From the NCBI GenBank assembly GCA_015264885.1, contig JABZYY010000004.1, positions 1-31,957 of the forward strand: a stretch of 31,957 nt of DNA, in the 5' to 3' direction. A program made the position numbers and the translations under genes. The notes below the pieces were generated by a model. That model was not told the origin of the DNA. It saw nothing but the letters and a program-made list of their open reading frames with translations, and searched no databases. Shown here in pieces: positions 23,573 to 30,990 of the stretch; the stretch's first letter is position 1, and the number at the start of each line of letters is the position of its first letter. Origin of the DNA: Streptococcus sp. (GTDB taxonomy: Bacteria; Bacillota; Bacilli; Lactobacillales; Aerococcaceae).

Positions 23573-24016
23573 TTATTTCTTTTCTTTATATCCAGCTTGT
23601 TCAATCAATTCTTTAGAAGCTTTGAAACTTACCACATTACCTTCTCCAGAGAATTCATCTGGGAAAGCTTTTTTCAAATCTTCCACTTTAGCAACGGAAT
23701 AGTCAATCGTTACAGTTTGAGTAATAATTCCGTCTTTTGATTCTAGACTAGCAGTGATCCCTTTGAGAGTAGTGTATTGATCATTTTGTTCTTTAAGCTC
23801 TGCCATTGCTTCGTCTTCAGAGATTGGTAATTCAGAGATAATGTATTTACTTTCAGCAGTTTGCTTTGTTACGACGTCTCCCTTATAGTAATAAGTTAAT
23901 GTTGAAGTCTGCATTTCATCCTTAAGTTCGAATGTTGCAGTTTCTTCTTTCGCACATCCTAATAGTACGAATAATGCTGTAAATAACACAGCGAATAATT
24001 TCATTGCTTTTTTCAT
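23573..24016 (-). CDS. DUF1307/YehR-like lipoprotein, array member 1
   Basis: 147 residues from 24016, the shortest and simplest member. Lipobox LLGC (Cys 21) is followed almost at once by the domain, without the low-complexity linker of the others. Domain: TLTYYYKGDVVTKQTAESKY, GITASLESKDGIITQTVTID, KVEDLKKAFPDEF, and KELIEQAGYKEKK. It is the best match to what I know of ordinary DUF1307 proteins and is the first gene after the promoter. AAAGG ends 9 bases before ATG 24016; ATG 24025 would overlap that site, so I chose 24016. The order suggests the other four arose by duplication from a gene like this. Confidence 0.8.
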   Translation of the reverse strand: MKKAMKLFAVLFTALFVLLGCAKEETATFELKDEMQTSTLTYYYKGDVVTKQTAESKYIISELPISEDEAMAELKEQNDQYTTLKGITASLESKDGIITQTVTIDYSVAKVEDLKKAFPDEFSGEGNVVSFKASKELIEQAGYKEKK

Positions 24017-24049
24017 GAAATACATCCTTTCAAGTTGTAATATACATAT

Positions 24050-24078
24050 ATTATAAATCTAACAATTCTAATATGCAA
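24050..24078 (-). promoter_or_regulatory. Promoter of the lipoprotein array
   Basis: On the minus strand TTGCAT (24078-24073), 17 bases, TATAAT (24055-24050). It is the only strong promoter seen for the five genes. Confidence 0.8.
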
Positions 24079-24127
24079 GCCTTTTTACAAAAATGGATTC
24101 TAATGAAGGTTGACAATTGCTAACAGT

Positions 24128-24154
24128 TTGATTTTAACAGCAATGTGCTATACT
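24128..24154 (+). promoter_or_regulatory. Promoter of the M42 peptidase gene
   Basis: TTGATT (24128-24133), 15 bases, then TGC-TATACT (24146-24154), an extended -10. ATTGCT (24116-24121) and AGCAAT (24139-24144) frame the -35 region as a possible operator. Confidence 0.55.
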
Positions 24155-24182
24155 AATCTTACAGTGAAATGGAGGAAAAAGT

Positions 24183-25223
24183 ATGAATCAAACTGTAAAC
24201 TTCTTGAAAGAACTTGTAGCAATTCCGTCACCAACTGGCTATACCAAAGATGTGCAAGATTATTTAATCGATGTCTTAACAGATATGGGATATGAGCCAA
24301 CACGTACAGCAAAAGGATTAGTGGTTGTAACAGTACCTGGAGCAATGGATGAGAAACAGCGTGTGGTAACGGCACATATCGATACACTTGGTGCGATTGT
24401 TCGCGCAGTAAAACCAGATGGACGCTTAAAACTTGACCGTATTGGTGGGTTTGCTTGGAATATGATTGAAGGAGAAAACTGTACGGTTCATGTTGCTAGC
24501 AATGGAACGACTGTTTCTGGAACGATTCTTTTACATCAAACGAGTGTACACGTATACCGTGAAGCAGGAACGGTGGAGCGCAGTCAAGATAATATGGAAG
24601 TTCGTTTGGATGCGAAAGTGACAAACGAAGCCGAAACGCGTGCATTAGGAATTGAAGTAGGGGACTTTGTATCCTTTGATCCACGTTTTATCCTTACACC
24701 AACAGGATTCATCAAGAGCCGTTTCTTAGATGATAAAGTGAGTGCAGCGATTTTATTAACCTTATTAAAGAAATACAAATCAGAAGGAATCACATTGCCA
24801 GTAACAACTCATTTCATGTTCAGTTGTATTGAAGAAACTGGAACGGGAGCCAACAGTAGCATTCCAGAAAAAGCGGTTGAATTTTTAGCCGTGGATATGG
24901 GTGCGATGGGGGATGACCAACAAACAGACGAATACACCGTTTCTGTCTGTGTGAAAGATGGTTCTGGGCCTTATAATTTTGATTTCCGTCAACATCTTGT
25001 GTCTCTATGTAAGGAAAAGAATATTCCATTTAAATTAGATATTTATCCTTATTATGGTAGTGATGCCTCAGCAGCAATGCGTGCTGGAGCAGAAGTGAAA
25101 CACGCCTTACTCGGTGCAGGAATTGAATCAAGCCACTCTTATGAAAGAACGCATCTTGATTCGGTTGAAGCAACGCAACAGTTAGTCGATGCCTACCTTT
25201 TAAGTTCATTAGTAGAAGCTTAA
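24183..25223 (+). CDS. M42-family metallopeptidase (aminopeptidase/FrvX-like)
   Basis: 346 residues, normal for M42. The two-metal site is shown by VTAHIDTLG (first His and Asp), SRFLDDKVSAA (bridging Asp), SCIEETGTGAN (catalytic and metal Glu pair), AVDMGAMGD (metal Asp) and SSHSYERTHLDS (last His). These cytoplasmic enzymes form large tetrahedral complexes and trim N-terminal residues from peptides; HIDTLG in place of the more common HxDEVG points to a subgroup distinct from PepA. GGAGG lies 8 bases before ATG 24183. It is transcribed away from the lipoprotein array and ends at its own terminator, so it stands alone. Confidence 0.9.
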   Translation: MNQTVNFLKELVAIPSPTGYTKDVQDYLIDVLTDMGYEPTRTAKGLVVVTVPGAMDEKQRVVTAHIDTLGAIVRAVKPDGRLKLDRIGGFAWNMIEGENCTVHVASNGTTVSGTILLHQTSVHVYREAGTVERSQDNMEVRLDAKVTNEAETRALGIEVGDFVSFDPRFILTPTGFIKSRFLDDKVSAAILLTLLKKYKSEGITLPVTTHFMFSCIEETGTGANSSIPEKAVEFLAVDMGAMGDDQQTDEYTVSVCVKDGSGPYNFDFRQHLVSLCKEKNIPFKLDIYPYYGSDASAAMRAGAEVKHALLGAGIESSHSYERTHLDSVEATQQLVDAYLLSSLVEA

Positions 25224-25229
25224 TAGGAT

Positions 25230-25261
25230 GCCTTTCCAACAGTGTTTGGGAAGGCTTTTTT
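25230..25261 (+). terminator. Terminator of the M42 peptidase gene
   Basis: GCCTTTCC (25230-25237) pairs with GGGAAGGC (25248-25255, one T-G pair), followed by six T. Confidence 0.9.
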
Positions 25262-25290
25262 TGGGCTTGAAAAATTTTTGAAGAATTTTG

Positions 25291-25319
25291 TTGACAAGGG
25301 TTCTATCAAAGAGTATACT
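25291..25319 (+). promoter_or_regulatory. Strong promoter of the histidine-triad gene
   Basis: TTGACA (25291-25296), 17 bases, TATACT (25314-25319): near consensus. The -10 sits in the palindrome GAGTATACTC. No AdcR-type zinc box (TTAACNNGTTAA) was seen nearby. Confidence 0.9.
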
Positions 25320-25358
25320 CTAAAACGTAAAACTTACGATTTAGAAAGTGAGAGAATT

Positions 25359-27605
25359 ATGAACAAGAAAGAAAAGGTTATTTTAGGAGGGGCAGTTGCG
25401 CTAGGCTTGCTATTTGCATCAGGTGCCGTTTTATCCCAGCAACAAGCCCAAACAACGGAGACAACAACTGAGGAGACAACCATTGATGCCGAGCGTATGG
25501 CGAAATACGAACAGGCAGCACAAGAAATTAAAGACAATAAACCAAAGACAATTGTCGGAGAAGTCTTTGAGAATGGATATTTGAAAAAACACGGAGATCA
25601 TTATCATTTTGTATATGGTGCGCCACCAGCAGATGCGATTTATGAACAGAAAAAACCAGGTGCGACAACAAGTACAGTAGAAGACAATTACGTCTTCAAT
25701 CCAAATGATATCGTGAGTGAAAATGAATTAGGATTTGTCGTTCGACACGGCGACCACTTTCACTTTATCTACCGTTCACAGTTAGCAAACGCACAGACAG
25801 TGACTAGAGAAGTAGAAGACAATTACGTCTTCAATCCAAACGATATTGTTAGTGAAAATGAGTTAGGCTTCGTAGTTCGCCATGGAGATCACTTTCATTT
25901 TATTTACCGTTCACAATTAGCAAACGCTCAGACCGTGACTAGAGAAGATGAAAACGGCAAGAAGAGAACGTGTAAATTATTACGCATCCCACATGGAGAC
26001 CATTTCCACGATGTATTAGACTGTGGAGATGGTAGTGCTTCTTATACATTTGACGATGAACCAACTTCAAGACCGTCGACTGGTGGCAACCACACAGGAG
26101 TGGCTAGTACAATCGGGACTGTGACACCATCAAGTCCAAGTACAGCAAGCACACAACCTGTAACACCTCCTGCAACAGATATTGCGACACCGCAAGCTGA
26201 GGGGTGGACATTACAATCGCCAGAGATTCAAAAATATTTAGACTACATTGTCTATGCTTACGGCGTAGAACGAGATACGATTAAGTTCGAGTCTGTAACA
26301 AATGACAAAGGCGAGTATGTCGGAAAAGTATTTGCCTTCCAAAACATGGAACAAGGGCAAGATAAGAACCATATTCATCCTTGGGTGATTCCATTGAAAC
26401 GTTTTGAAGTGCCAAACTCTGACCCATCGATTCCTGCAGAAGTGAGACTTTCTCAGGAGATTGATTTAATTGCAAGACGTATGGGGATTTCTCGTACAGC
26501 GATTCGTATTGTGAATGGACGCTTCGATATTCCGCACGGTGACCATAGTCACTCCATGAATATCGTCAACAAAGATGGTATCGAAGCCTATGAGAAAAAT
26601 AAACTTCCAGTCATTGTGCCTCCATTTGTGGCAGGAGATGTGAATGTGAATGACGTTTTTGCCAAAATTGATGACGTCAAAGCGCGTGCTGCTGAAAAGT
26701 ATAAAGATGATCCAGTGACATTGAACCGTATTTTAGTAGCCTTGAACGAATATAAAGAACAAGTGCAATTAAAAGGAAACTCAACGGAAGGTTTCGTCAA
26801 AGGATTAGAACGCTTCGAGGCACAAACGATTAATCACGAGACAGTAGCCCAAGAAGAAGTAACTCCTGAGGAACAAAAGATGAACGCGACCCACGAAGAA
26901 ACAGTTCGTATGGTTGGTGAGTTGAACTTACAAGACTACGGCGTGACAGCTGACGAGTTAAAAGATTTAGCTTCAAAAGCACGTGCATCCAATACAGAGG
27001 AGCAAGTGAACGCGATTCGTGCATTAGTACAAGCGTTACGTGATGCCAACGACCGTATTAGTATTGAAGGAATGCGTTACTTATACTTCTTAACACAACA
27101 CGTTTTAGATCAAGAGTTACCTGCTTCGCTTCGTGAAGAAGTAGCAAGCTTAATTAAGCGTTATATGGGTTCACGATTAAACTTTGCGACAACACCTGTT
27201 GAATCTCTCATTATCGAATCTTATCGTACAAAATTAGCGATTAAAGAATCCCATGAGAAATTCGATGGAAAAGTCGATGCGACAATCGGAAAGAATCTGA
27301 AAGAAATTTTAACGCCTGCTTCCCAAGAAGAACAAAGTATTTTCCAAGAGGCAAAAGACTTCGCTGAAATGGCGCTGGATGAATCGGATAAAGATAACAG
27401 TACTCCAAAGAGCTCTATCCTAGTGGTGAAACCTTCAGAGGAAAAACCATCCGAAGAAACAACAACGACACAAAGTGAGACGACAGAAACAACAGAAAAA
27501 ACAGAAACTACAGAAAGTACGACAGCTTCTGTAGAGACCACAGAAGCAACAACGGCTACAACAGAAGCCGCTACAACAGTAGAAACAACAACTGTTGAAC
27601 AATAG
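25359..27605 (+). CDS. Histidine-triad surface protein, Pht-like, with Thr/Glu-rich tail
   Basis: 748 residues. N-terminal signal or anchor segment (VILGGAVALGLLFASGAVL) without a lipobox Cys. HxxHxH zinc motifs at H78, H130, H175, H212 and H393, all of the form HGDHxH, as in pneumococcal histidine-triad (Pht) proteins that bind zinc at the surface. Residues 107-196 are two tandem 45-residue repeats. A Ser/Thr/Pro linker (about 235-280) precedes a second conserved part (about 285-430, with KNHIHPWVIPLKRFE). A helical region (about 430-690) follows, then a tail of TTE repeats with no LPXTG anchor. The frame is open back to 25242, but the promoter lies after that, so ATG 25359 is the start; its ribosome site (GTGAGAG) is weak. 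Confidence 0.85.
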   Translation: MNKKEKVILGGAVALGLLFASGAVLSQQQAQTTETTTEETTIDAERMAKYEQAAQEIKDNKPKTIVGEVFENGYLKKHGDHYHFVYGAPPADAIYEQKKPGATTSTVEDNYVFNPNDIVSENELGFVVRHGDHFHFIYRSQLANAQTVTREVEDNYVFNPNDIVSENELGFVVRHGDHFHFIYRSQLANAQTVTREDENGKKRTCKLLRIPHGDHFHDVLDCGDGSASYTFDDEPTSRPSTGGNHTGVASTIGTVTPSSPSTASTQPVTPPATDIATPQAEGWTLQSPEIQKYLDYIVYAYGVERDTIKFESVTNDKGEYVGKVFAFQNMEQGQDKNHIHPWVIPLKRFEVPNSDPSIPAEVRLSQEIDLIARRMGISRTAIRIVNGRFDIPHGDHSHSMNIVNKDGIEAYEKNKLPVIVPPFVAGDVNVNDVFAKIDDVKARAAEKYKDDPVTLNRILVALNEYKEQVQLKGNSTEGFVKGLERFEAQTINHETVAQEEVTPEEQKMNATHEETVRMVGELNLQDYGVTADELKDLASKARASNTEEQVNAIRALVQALRDANDRISIEGMRYLYFLTQHVLDQELPASLREEVASLIKRYMGSRLNFATTPVESLIIESYRTKLAIKESHEKFDGKVDATIGKNLKEILTPASQEEQSIFQEAKDFAEMALDESDKDNSTPKSSILVVKPSEEKPSEETTTTQSETTETTEKTETTESTTASVETTEATTATTEAATTVETTTVEQ
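25677..25946 (+). repeat. Two tandem 135-bp direct repeats inside the histidine-triad gene
   Basis: Copies 25677-25811 and 25812-25946 encode the same 45 residues (starting VEDNYVFNPNDIV, with one HGDHFHF motif each). The protein copies are identical while the DNA differs at several third positions, so the duplication is not very recent and the protein sequence is conserved by selection. Confidence 0.95.
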
Positions 27606-27612
27606 AACTTTT

Positions 27613-27655
27613 AAACACGTAACTCTTTAATAAAGAAGAGTTGCGTGTTTTTATT
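27613..27655 (+). terminator. Terminator of the histidine-triad gene
   Basis: AACACGTAACTCTT pairs with AAGAGTTGCGTGTT (one mismatch) across the TAATAAAG loop, and five T follow. Confidence 0.85.
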
Positions 27656-27685
27656 TCCTATGAATAGAAGGTTTAGCGGTAGTTA

Positions 27686-27694
27686 TGGTATACT
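27686..27694 (+). promoter_or_regulatory. Extended -10 promoter of corA
   Basis: TGG-TATACT, with no clear -35, 32 bases before ATG 27727. Confidence 0.6.
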
Positions 27695-27726
27695 AATACA
27701 GCATTCTAGTTGAAGGAGGGATTTAA

Positions 27727-28629
27727 ATGGCAGTCATGCATTTTGGCGAAAACAATACATGGATTAACATCAATTCAGATTTAATCAGTGAATATTCATC
27801 CATTTACGATACGTATGACATCGATGACGAAATGATTGAATACGCGCTGGATAAAAATGAACGTGCACATATGGAGTATAATCGCCGCACAAAGACCCTC
27901 GTTGTCATTTATAATGTCCTCAACTTATCACGCGAAGAGAATCACTACGATACGATTCCATTGACGTTTATCGTGAGACAAAACCAAATTGTCACGATTT
28001 CCAATGCTCTCAATGAATATATTATTGATCAAATTCGCGAGGAACTGGAAGAGAATATGCATTGGAGCGTATTTAATTTCTTATTACATAGTTTATTTGC
28101 GATTTCGGAAAACTACTTTCCTGTTATTGAAAAACTAAATAAAGAACAGCAAAAAATTAGTAAATTACTCAGAAAGAAAACTACAAAGGATAATTTGTTC
28201 CGTTTATCTGACTTGGAGATTGAGGGGATGTATTTAGTTTCAGCGACGAAGCAAAATGCGGTTGTACTAGAGCAACTGAAGACGCAACAAGCCTTCAAGG
28301 CACTCGACGATACTGAAAGAGAGCAGTTGGAAGATAACATCATCGAAGCCAATCAATTAGTAGCGATGACGGAATTACATCTTCAAATCTTGCATCAAAT
28401 CGCGAGCACGTATAACAATGTATTGAATAACAACTTGAATGACACGATGAAATTCTTAACGGTCATCTCGATTTTAATGACGATTCCGGATATTGTGACG
28501 GGATTCTTTGGGATGAATGTGCAGATTCCGTTTACGGAGTTTAGACACGGATGGGCGATCATTCTTTTGATTATCGCACTCGGTTGGATAGGCGTGTCGC
28601 AGATTATCAAGCGCATTATGAAAGATTAA
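27727..28629 (+). CDS. corA: CorA-family magnesium/divalent cation channel
   Basis: 300 residues. The long cytoplasmic N-terminal part (1-235) ends in the stalk helix and is followed by two membrane segments (about 240-260 and 275-295). Between them is GMNVQIPF, the GMN signature of the pore loop, and the protein ends in the basic KRIMKD tail. CorA proteins form pentamers that admit Mg2+ and sometimes Co2+ or Ni2+. AAGGAGGG precedes ATG 27727. The gene is monocistronic: a promoter is close upstream and a strong terminator lies after the stop codon. In this family the exact metal cannot be read from sequence alone. Confidence 0.92.
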   Translation: MAVMHFGENNTWININSDLISEYSSIYDTYDIDDEMIEYALDKNERAHMEYNRRTKTLVVIYNVLNLSREENHYDTIPLTFIVRQNQIVTISNALNEYIIDQIREELEENMHWSVFNFLLHSLFAISENYFPVIEKLNKEQQKISKLLRKKTTKDNLFRLSDLEIEGMYLVSATKQNAVVLEQLKTQQAFKALDDTEREQLEDNIIEANQLVAMTELHLQILHQIASTYNNVLNNNLNDTMKFLTVISILMTIPDIVTGFFGMNVQIPFTEFRHGWAIILLIIALGWIGVSQIIKRIMKD

Positions 28630-28633
28630 CCAA

Positions 28634-28667
28634 AAACACCTTCCTACTTGATAGGAAGGTGTTTGTT
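28634..28667 (+). terminator. corA terminator
   Basis: AAACACCTTCCTA (28634-28646) and TAGGAAGGTGTTT (28652-28664) form a perfect 13-bp stem with a T-rich tail, starting 4 bases after the corA stop codon. Confidence 0.9.
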
Positions 28668-28902
28668 TGTGTGCTAGGTTTTTATTTGTGCTCAGATATA
28701 TGATTACTTCGAATCCTTGCGGATTTGTTTATTGTAGCTGTAACGTTGCACCAGCTTGAGCCTAGGTCTCAAGCTTTTAAAGCCTCAAAACGGGCGTACG
28801 GAATAAATTCCTACGCCCGTTAATTCGTTTTAATGCTTTTTCACGTTACTGCTACAATAAAATCCACAAGATTCTTCGTAATCATTTGCTGGGTAAACAC
28901 GT

Positions 28903-28937
28903 AAAAAAGTACTTCCTATCCAGTAGGAGTGTTTTTG
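28903..28937 (-). terminator. rnhC terminator
   Basis: ACTTCCTA pairs with TAGGAGT (one bulge) at 28911-28930; the A-run at 28903-28908 gives the T-run on the minus strand and a T-run also follows on the plus strand. Confidence 0.7.
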
Positions 28938-28982
28938 GGAATCTGCGAAGAGCCTATCTAACCTCATTTTGGAAGAGAAAAA

Positions 28983-29897
28983 CTATTTTAATTTTTTAGC
29001 TTTTTCGGTGTTGGCGAAGTGGAGTTTAGCCACTTTACCGAGGAGTTCCATGCCGCCGTGTTTTAAAATAGTGGCTGCTGCTTTATCGACGTTGGCGCCG
29101 GCACCGCTTGGGAGTTCATATCCGTATTCGGCGCTTAGAGAGTCTAAGCCATCGAGAAAGGCGCATCTGGCAATCATTGAGGCTGCCGCAACTGCGATAT
29201 GGTGGCTTTCGCCTTTTGTAATAAAGTATGTTTTCTTCTTATCGACAAGGTCTTGGCCTTTGAGATAACGGTAATACAAGTCTGGTTTACAGAATTGGTC
29301 GATTAAGTACGCTTCTGGAACTTCAGGAGCAAGTTTTTCTGTTAAGAGACGGAGAGCTTGGTTATGAAGCAGAGCCTTCATCTCGTTTAGATTTTTGACT
29401 TGTTGGACTTCGTTATATTTTTCAGGCCAAAGTGTGAGTAATTTATAAGGCACAACTTCTTTGATTTTTGGAACGAGTGCCTTGATTTGGTCGTCCGTCA
29501 TATCTTTTGAATCGCGAACGCCCATCGCTTTTAGTGTGGCAATGTTTTCTTTTGAAACATAAGTTGCCGCAACGGTTAGTGGTCCAAAGTAAGCGCCGTT
29601 TCCGACTTCATCACTTCCGACAACGCTCCAAGTCGCAAAGTCTTCTGGAAGAGTAGAGTCTTCGAGAGCTTTCTTTGAAGTGGCGTCAATCGATTGTTCG
29701 AGGTGGTTCTTTTGGATAAAGTCTTCAATGCCTTTTCCTTGGAAGAGAACCTTGCCCGATTTATAGGCTGTGATCGATAATCCATCGACCTTTAGACGCA
29801 ATGTTGCGTGTGGTGGAGGAGATTGCGTGTATGAAGCATAGGTTGCTCCAAGGGTCGCAATTTGCTCAGGTGATAAAATTAAAGTTAATGAATTCAT
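28983..29897 (-). CDS. rnhC: Ribonuclease HIII
   Basis: 304 residues. The N-terminal 80 residues form the TBP-like substrate-binding domain of RNase HIII (SLTLILSPEQIATLGATYAS). The catalytic domain begins with VVGSDEVGNGAYFGPLTV, carrying the Asp-Glu pair, and continues with VRDSKDMTDDQI (second Asp) and ASMIARCAFL. The enzyme cuts the RNA of RNA-DNA hybrids in the cytoplasm. GGGGGA stands 5 to 6 bases before ATG 29897; the frame is open upstream to 29933 but without a ribosome site. It is divergent from zapA, a common arrangement in Firmicutes, and its terminator lies in repeat copy C. Confidence 0.95.
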   Translation of the reverse strand: MNSLTLILSPEQIATLGATYASYTQSPPPHATLRLKVDGLSITAYKSGKVLFQGKGIEDFIQKNHLEQSIDATSKKALEDSTLPEDFATWSVVGSDEVGNGAYFGPLTVAATYVSKENIATLKAMGVRDSKDMTDDQIKALVPKIKEVVPYKLLTLWPEKYNEVQQVKNLNEMKALLHNQALRLLTEKLAPEVPEAYLIDQFCKPDLYYRYLKGQDLVDKKKTYFITKGESHHIAVAAASMIARCAFLDGLDSLSAEYGYELPSGAGANVDKAAATILKHGGMELLGKVAKLHFANTEKAKKLK

Positions 29898-29991
29898 GTC
29901 GTTCCCCCTTTTCTTTTTAGCATACCATGACAAATTTCATCCGTCCACTCTCTAAAAAAGTGGATTATTAGTGTATTTTTTAAATGAAAAA

Positions 29992-30000
29992 TGGTAAAAT
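29992..30000 (+). promoter_or_regulatory. Extended -10 promoter of zapA-cvpA
   Basis: TGG-TAAAAT with transcription expected to start near 30007; no clear -35. Confidence 0.5.
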
Positions 30001-30035
30001 AAGGTGATATTATGGAGAAAGTGAGAGGGTCTTTT

Positions 30036-30392
30036 GTGAATCAACCAAAAACAAGAGTAAAAGCAACGATTTCAGGGAAATCTTATACGATTATTGGTCG
30101 TAAGTTGCAACAAGAAATGCAAAGTATTGTGCGTGTCTTACAAGAACAATTAGATCAAATCACTCGAGTATCTGACAAATTGTCGACGGAAGAAGTGGCG
30201 CTTCTTGCAGCCATCAACGCCATCTCGAATCAATTTGAAAAGCAAGAAGAAGTGGTCGCATTGAAGAAACGTGTAGAGCAGTTGGAAAAAGAATTGCGCT
30301 CCGTTCAACATAAACGCCCTTCGATTGATGCAAATAGAAAACAAGAATTAGAAAAACAATTTGAATTACAACAAGATTTGTTGAGAAGGTAG
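30036..30392 (+). CDS. zapA: Cell division protein ZapA
   Basis: 118 residues from GTG 30036. The N-terminal half (KTRVKATISGKSYTIIGRK) is the ZapA head domain and the rest is a long coiled coil (about 35-118) with Glu/Gln/Lys heptads. ZapA binds FtsZ and bundles its filaments at midcell. Start choice: AGAGGG is 7 bases before GTG 30036, while ATG 30012 would leave a leader of only about 5 bases after the predicted transcription start; both are in frame and 30012 cannot be excluded (126 residues). The protein is longer than many ZapA (about 85-100) at its C-terminus. cvpA follows after 6 bases. Confidence 0.8.
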   Translation: MNQPKTRVKATISGKSYTIIGRKLQQEMQSIVRVLQEQLDQITRVSDKLSTEEVALLAAINAISNQFEKQEEVVALKKRVEQLEKELRSVQHKRPSIDANRKQELEKQFELQQDLLRR

Positions 30393-30398
30393 GTTTCA

Positions 30399-30935
30399 AT
30401 GGTAACGTTAATTATTTTATTTTATTTATTAGTTGGTGTGTATACCGGAATGCGCCGAGGATTAACTTTAGAACTCGTGTATATCGCAGGATACTTCATC
30501 ACATTCCTAGTTGCGATGTTCACTTACGAAGGACTCGCAAAATTCTTATCGGTGTACATCCCATATCCATCATACATTCCTGGAAATCACTTAGCGATTT
30601 TCACAGAAGCCCAAGCGATGTCACTCGACCAATCATTTTATAAATTGGTTGCATTCCTAGTCATCATGATTCTTGGATGGTTAGTGGTTCGATTCCTTGG
30701 ATATGTCGCTAGCGAATTAACATTCTTACCACTATTGAAACAATTCAATACGATCGGTGGAGCGGCACTTGGATTCTTTATGAATTACTTATTCATTTAC
30801 TTTGTACTTTACGCAGTAGCGATGATTCCACTGGCACCGGCTCAAAAAATTGTTGAAGGCGGCTTGCCAAACTTCATCATTACAAAAACACCAATTGTAA
30901 CGCAAATCGTTTCAAGTTGGTTATTACCTAAATAA
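30399..30935 (+). CDS. cvpA: CvpA-family membrane protein
   Basis: 178 residues with four hydrophobic segments: 1-17, 22-42, about 78-105 and 118-148. MVTLIILFYLLVGVYTGMRRGLTLELV is typical of the family start (given here in pieces: VGVYTGMRRGLTLE is the conserved loop). CvpA was named for colicin V production in E. coli; its homologues influence envelope stress and bile tolerance, with mechanism not settled. In Firmicutes it regularly sits between zapA and mutS2, as here. AGGTAGG is 5 bases before ATG 30399. Confidence 0.85.
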   Translation: MVTLIILFYLLVGVYTGMRRGLTLELVYIAGYFITFLVAMFTYEGLAKFLSVYIPYPSYIPGNHLAIFTEAQAMSLDQSFYKLVAFLVIMILGWLVVRFLGYVASELTFLPLLKQFNTIGGAALGFFMNYLFIYFVLYAVAMIPLAPAQKIVEGGLPNFIITKTPIVTQIVSSWLLPK

Positions 30936-30945
30936 AACCTCGAAG

Positions 30946-30973
30946 CGTGGAACAAACTTGTTCCACGTTTTTT
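30946..30973 (+). terminator. Terminator between cvpA and mutS2
   Basis: CGTGGAACAA (30946-30955) and TTGTTCCACG (30958-30967) form a stem with six T after it. Only 17 bases separate it from the mutS2 start, so no promoter fits between. Confidence 0.85.
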
Positions 30974-30990
30974 AAGAAAGAAGGACTGTT

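Larger units (their letters stand above)
28633..28937. repeat. Giant-hairpin repeat, copy C, with terminators at both ends
   Basis: Inner arms 28701-28748 and 28842-28884 are reverse complements (TGATTAC...GTAATCA). The core has GAGCC (28758), GTCTC (28766), GCCTCAAA (28782), a 29-base hairpin 28791-28819 capped by GGAATAAATTCC, and TAATTCG (28821). Outward, the corA terminator (28634-28664) and the rnhC-side terminator (28904-28937) are also related to each other as inverted copies, so the palindrome may span about 305 bases. Confidence 0.8.

Noticed and set aside
25242..25358. An N-terminal extension of the histidine-triad protein by 39 residues
   Set aside because: A near-consensus promoter (25291-25319) lies inside that stretch, and the signal segment begins right after ATG 25359.
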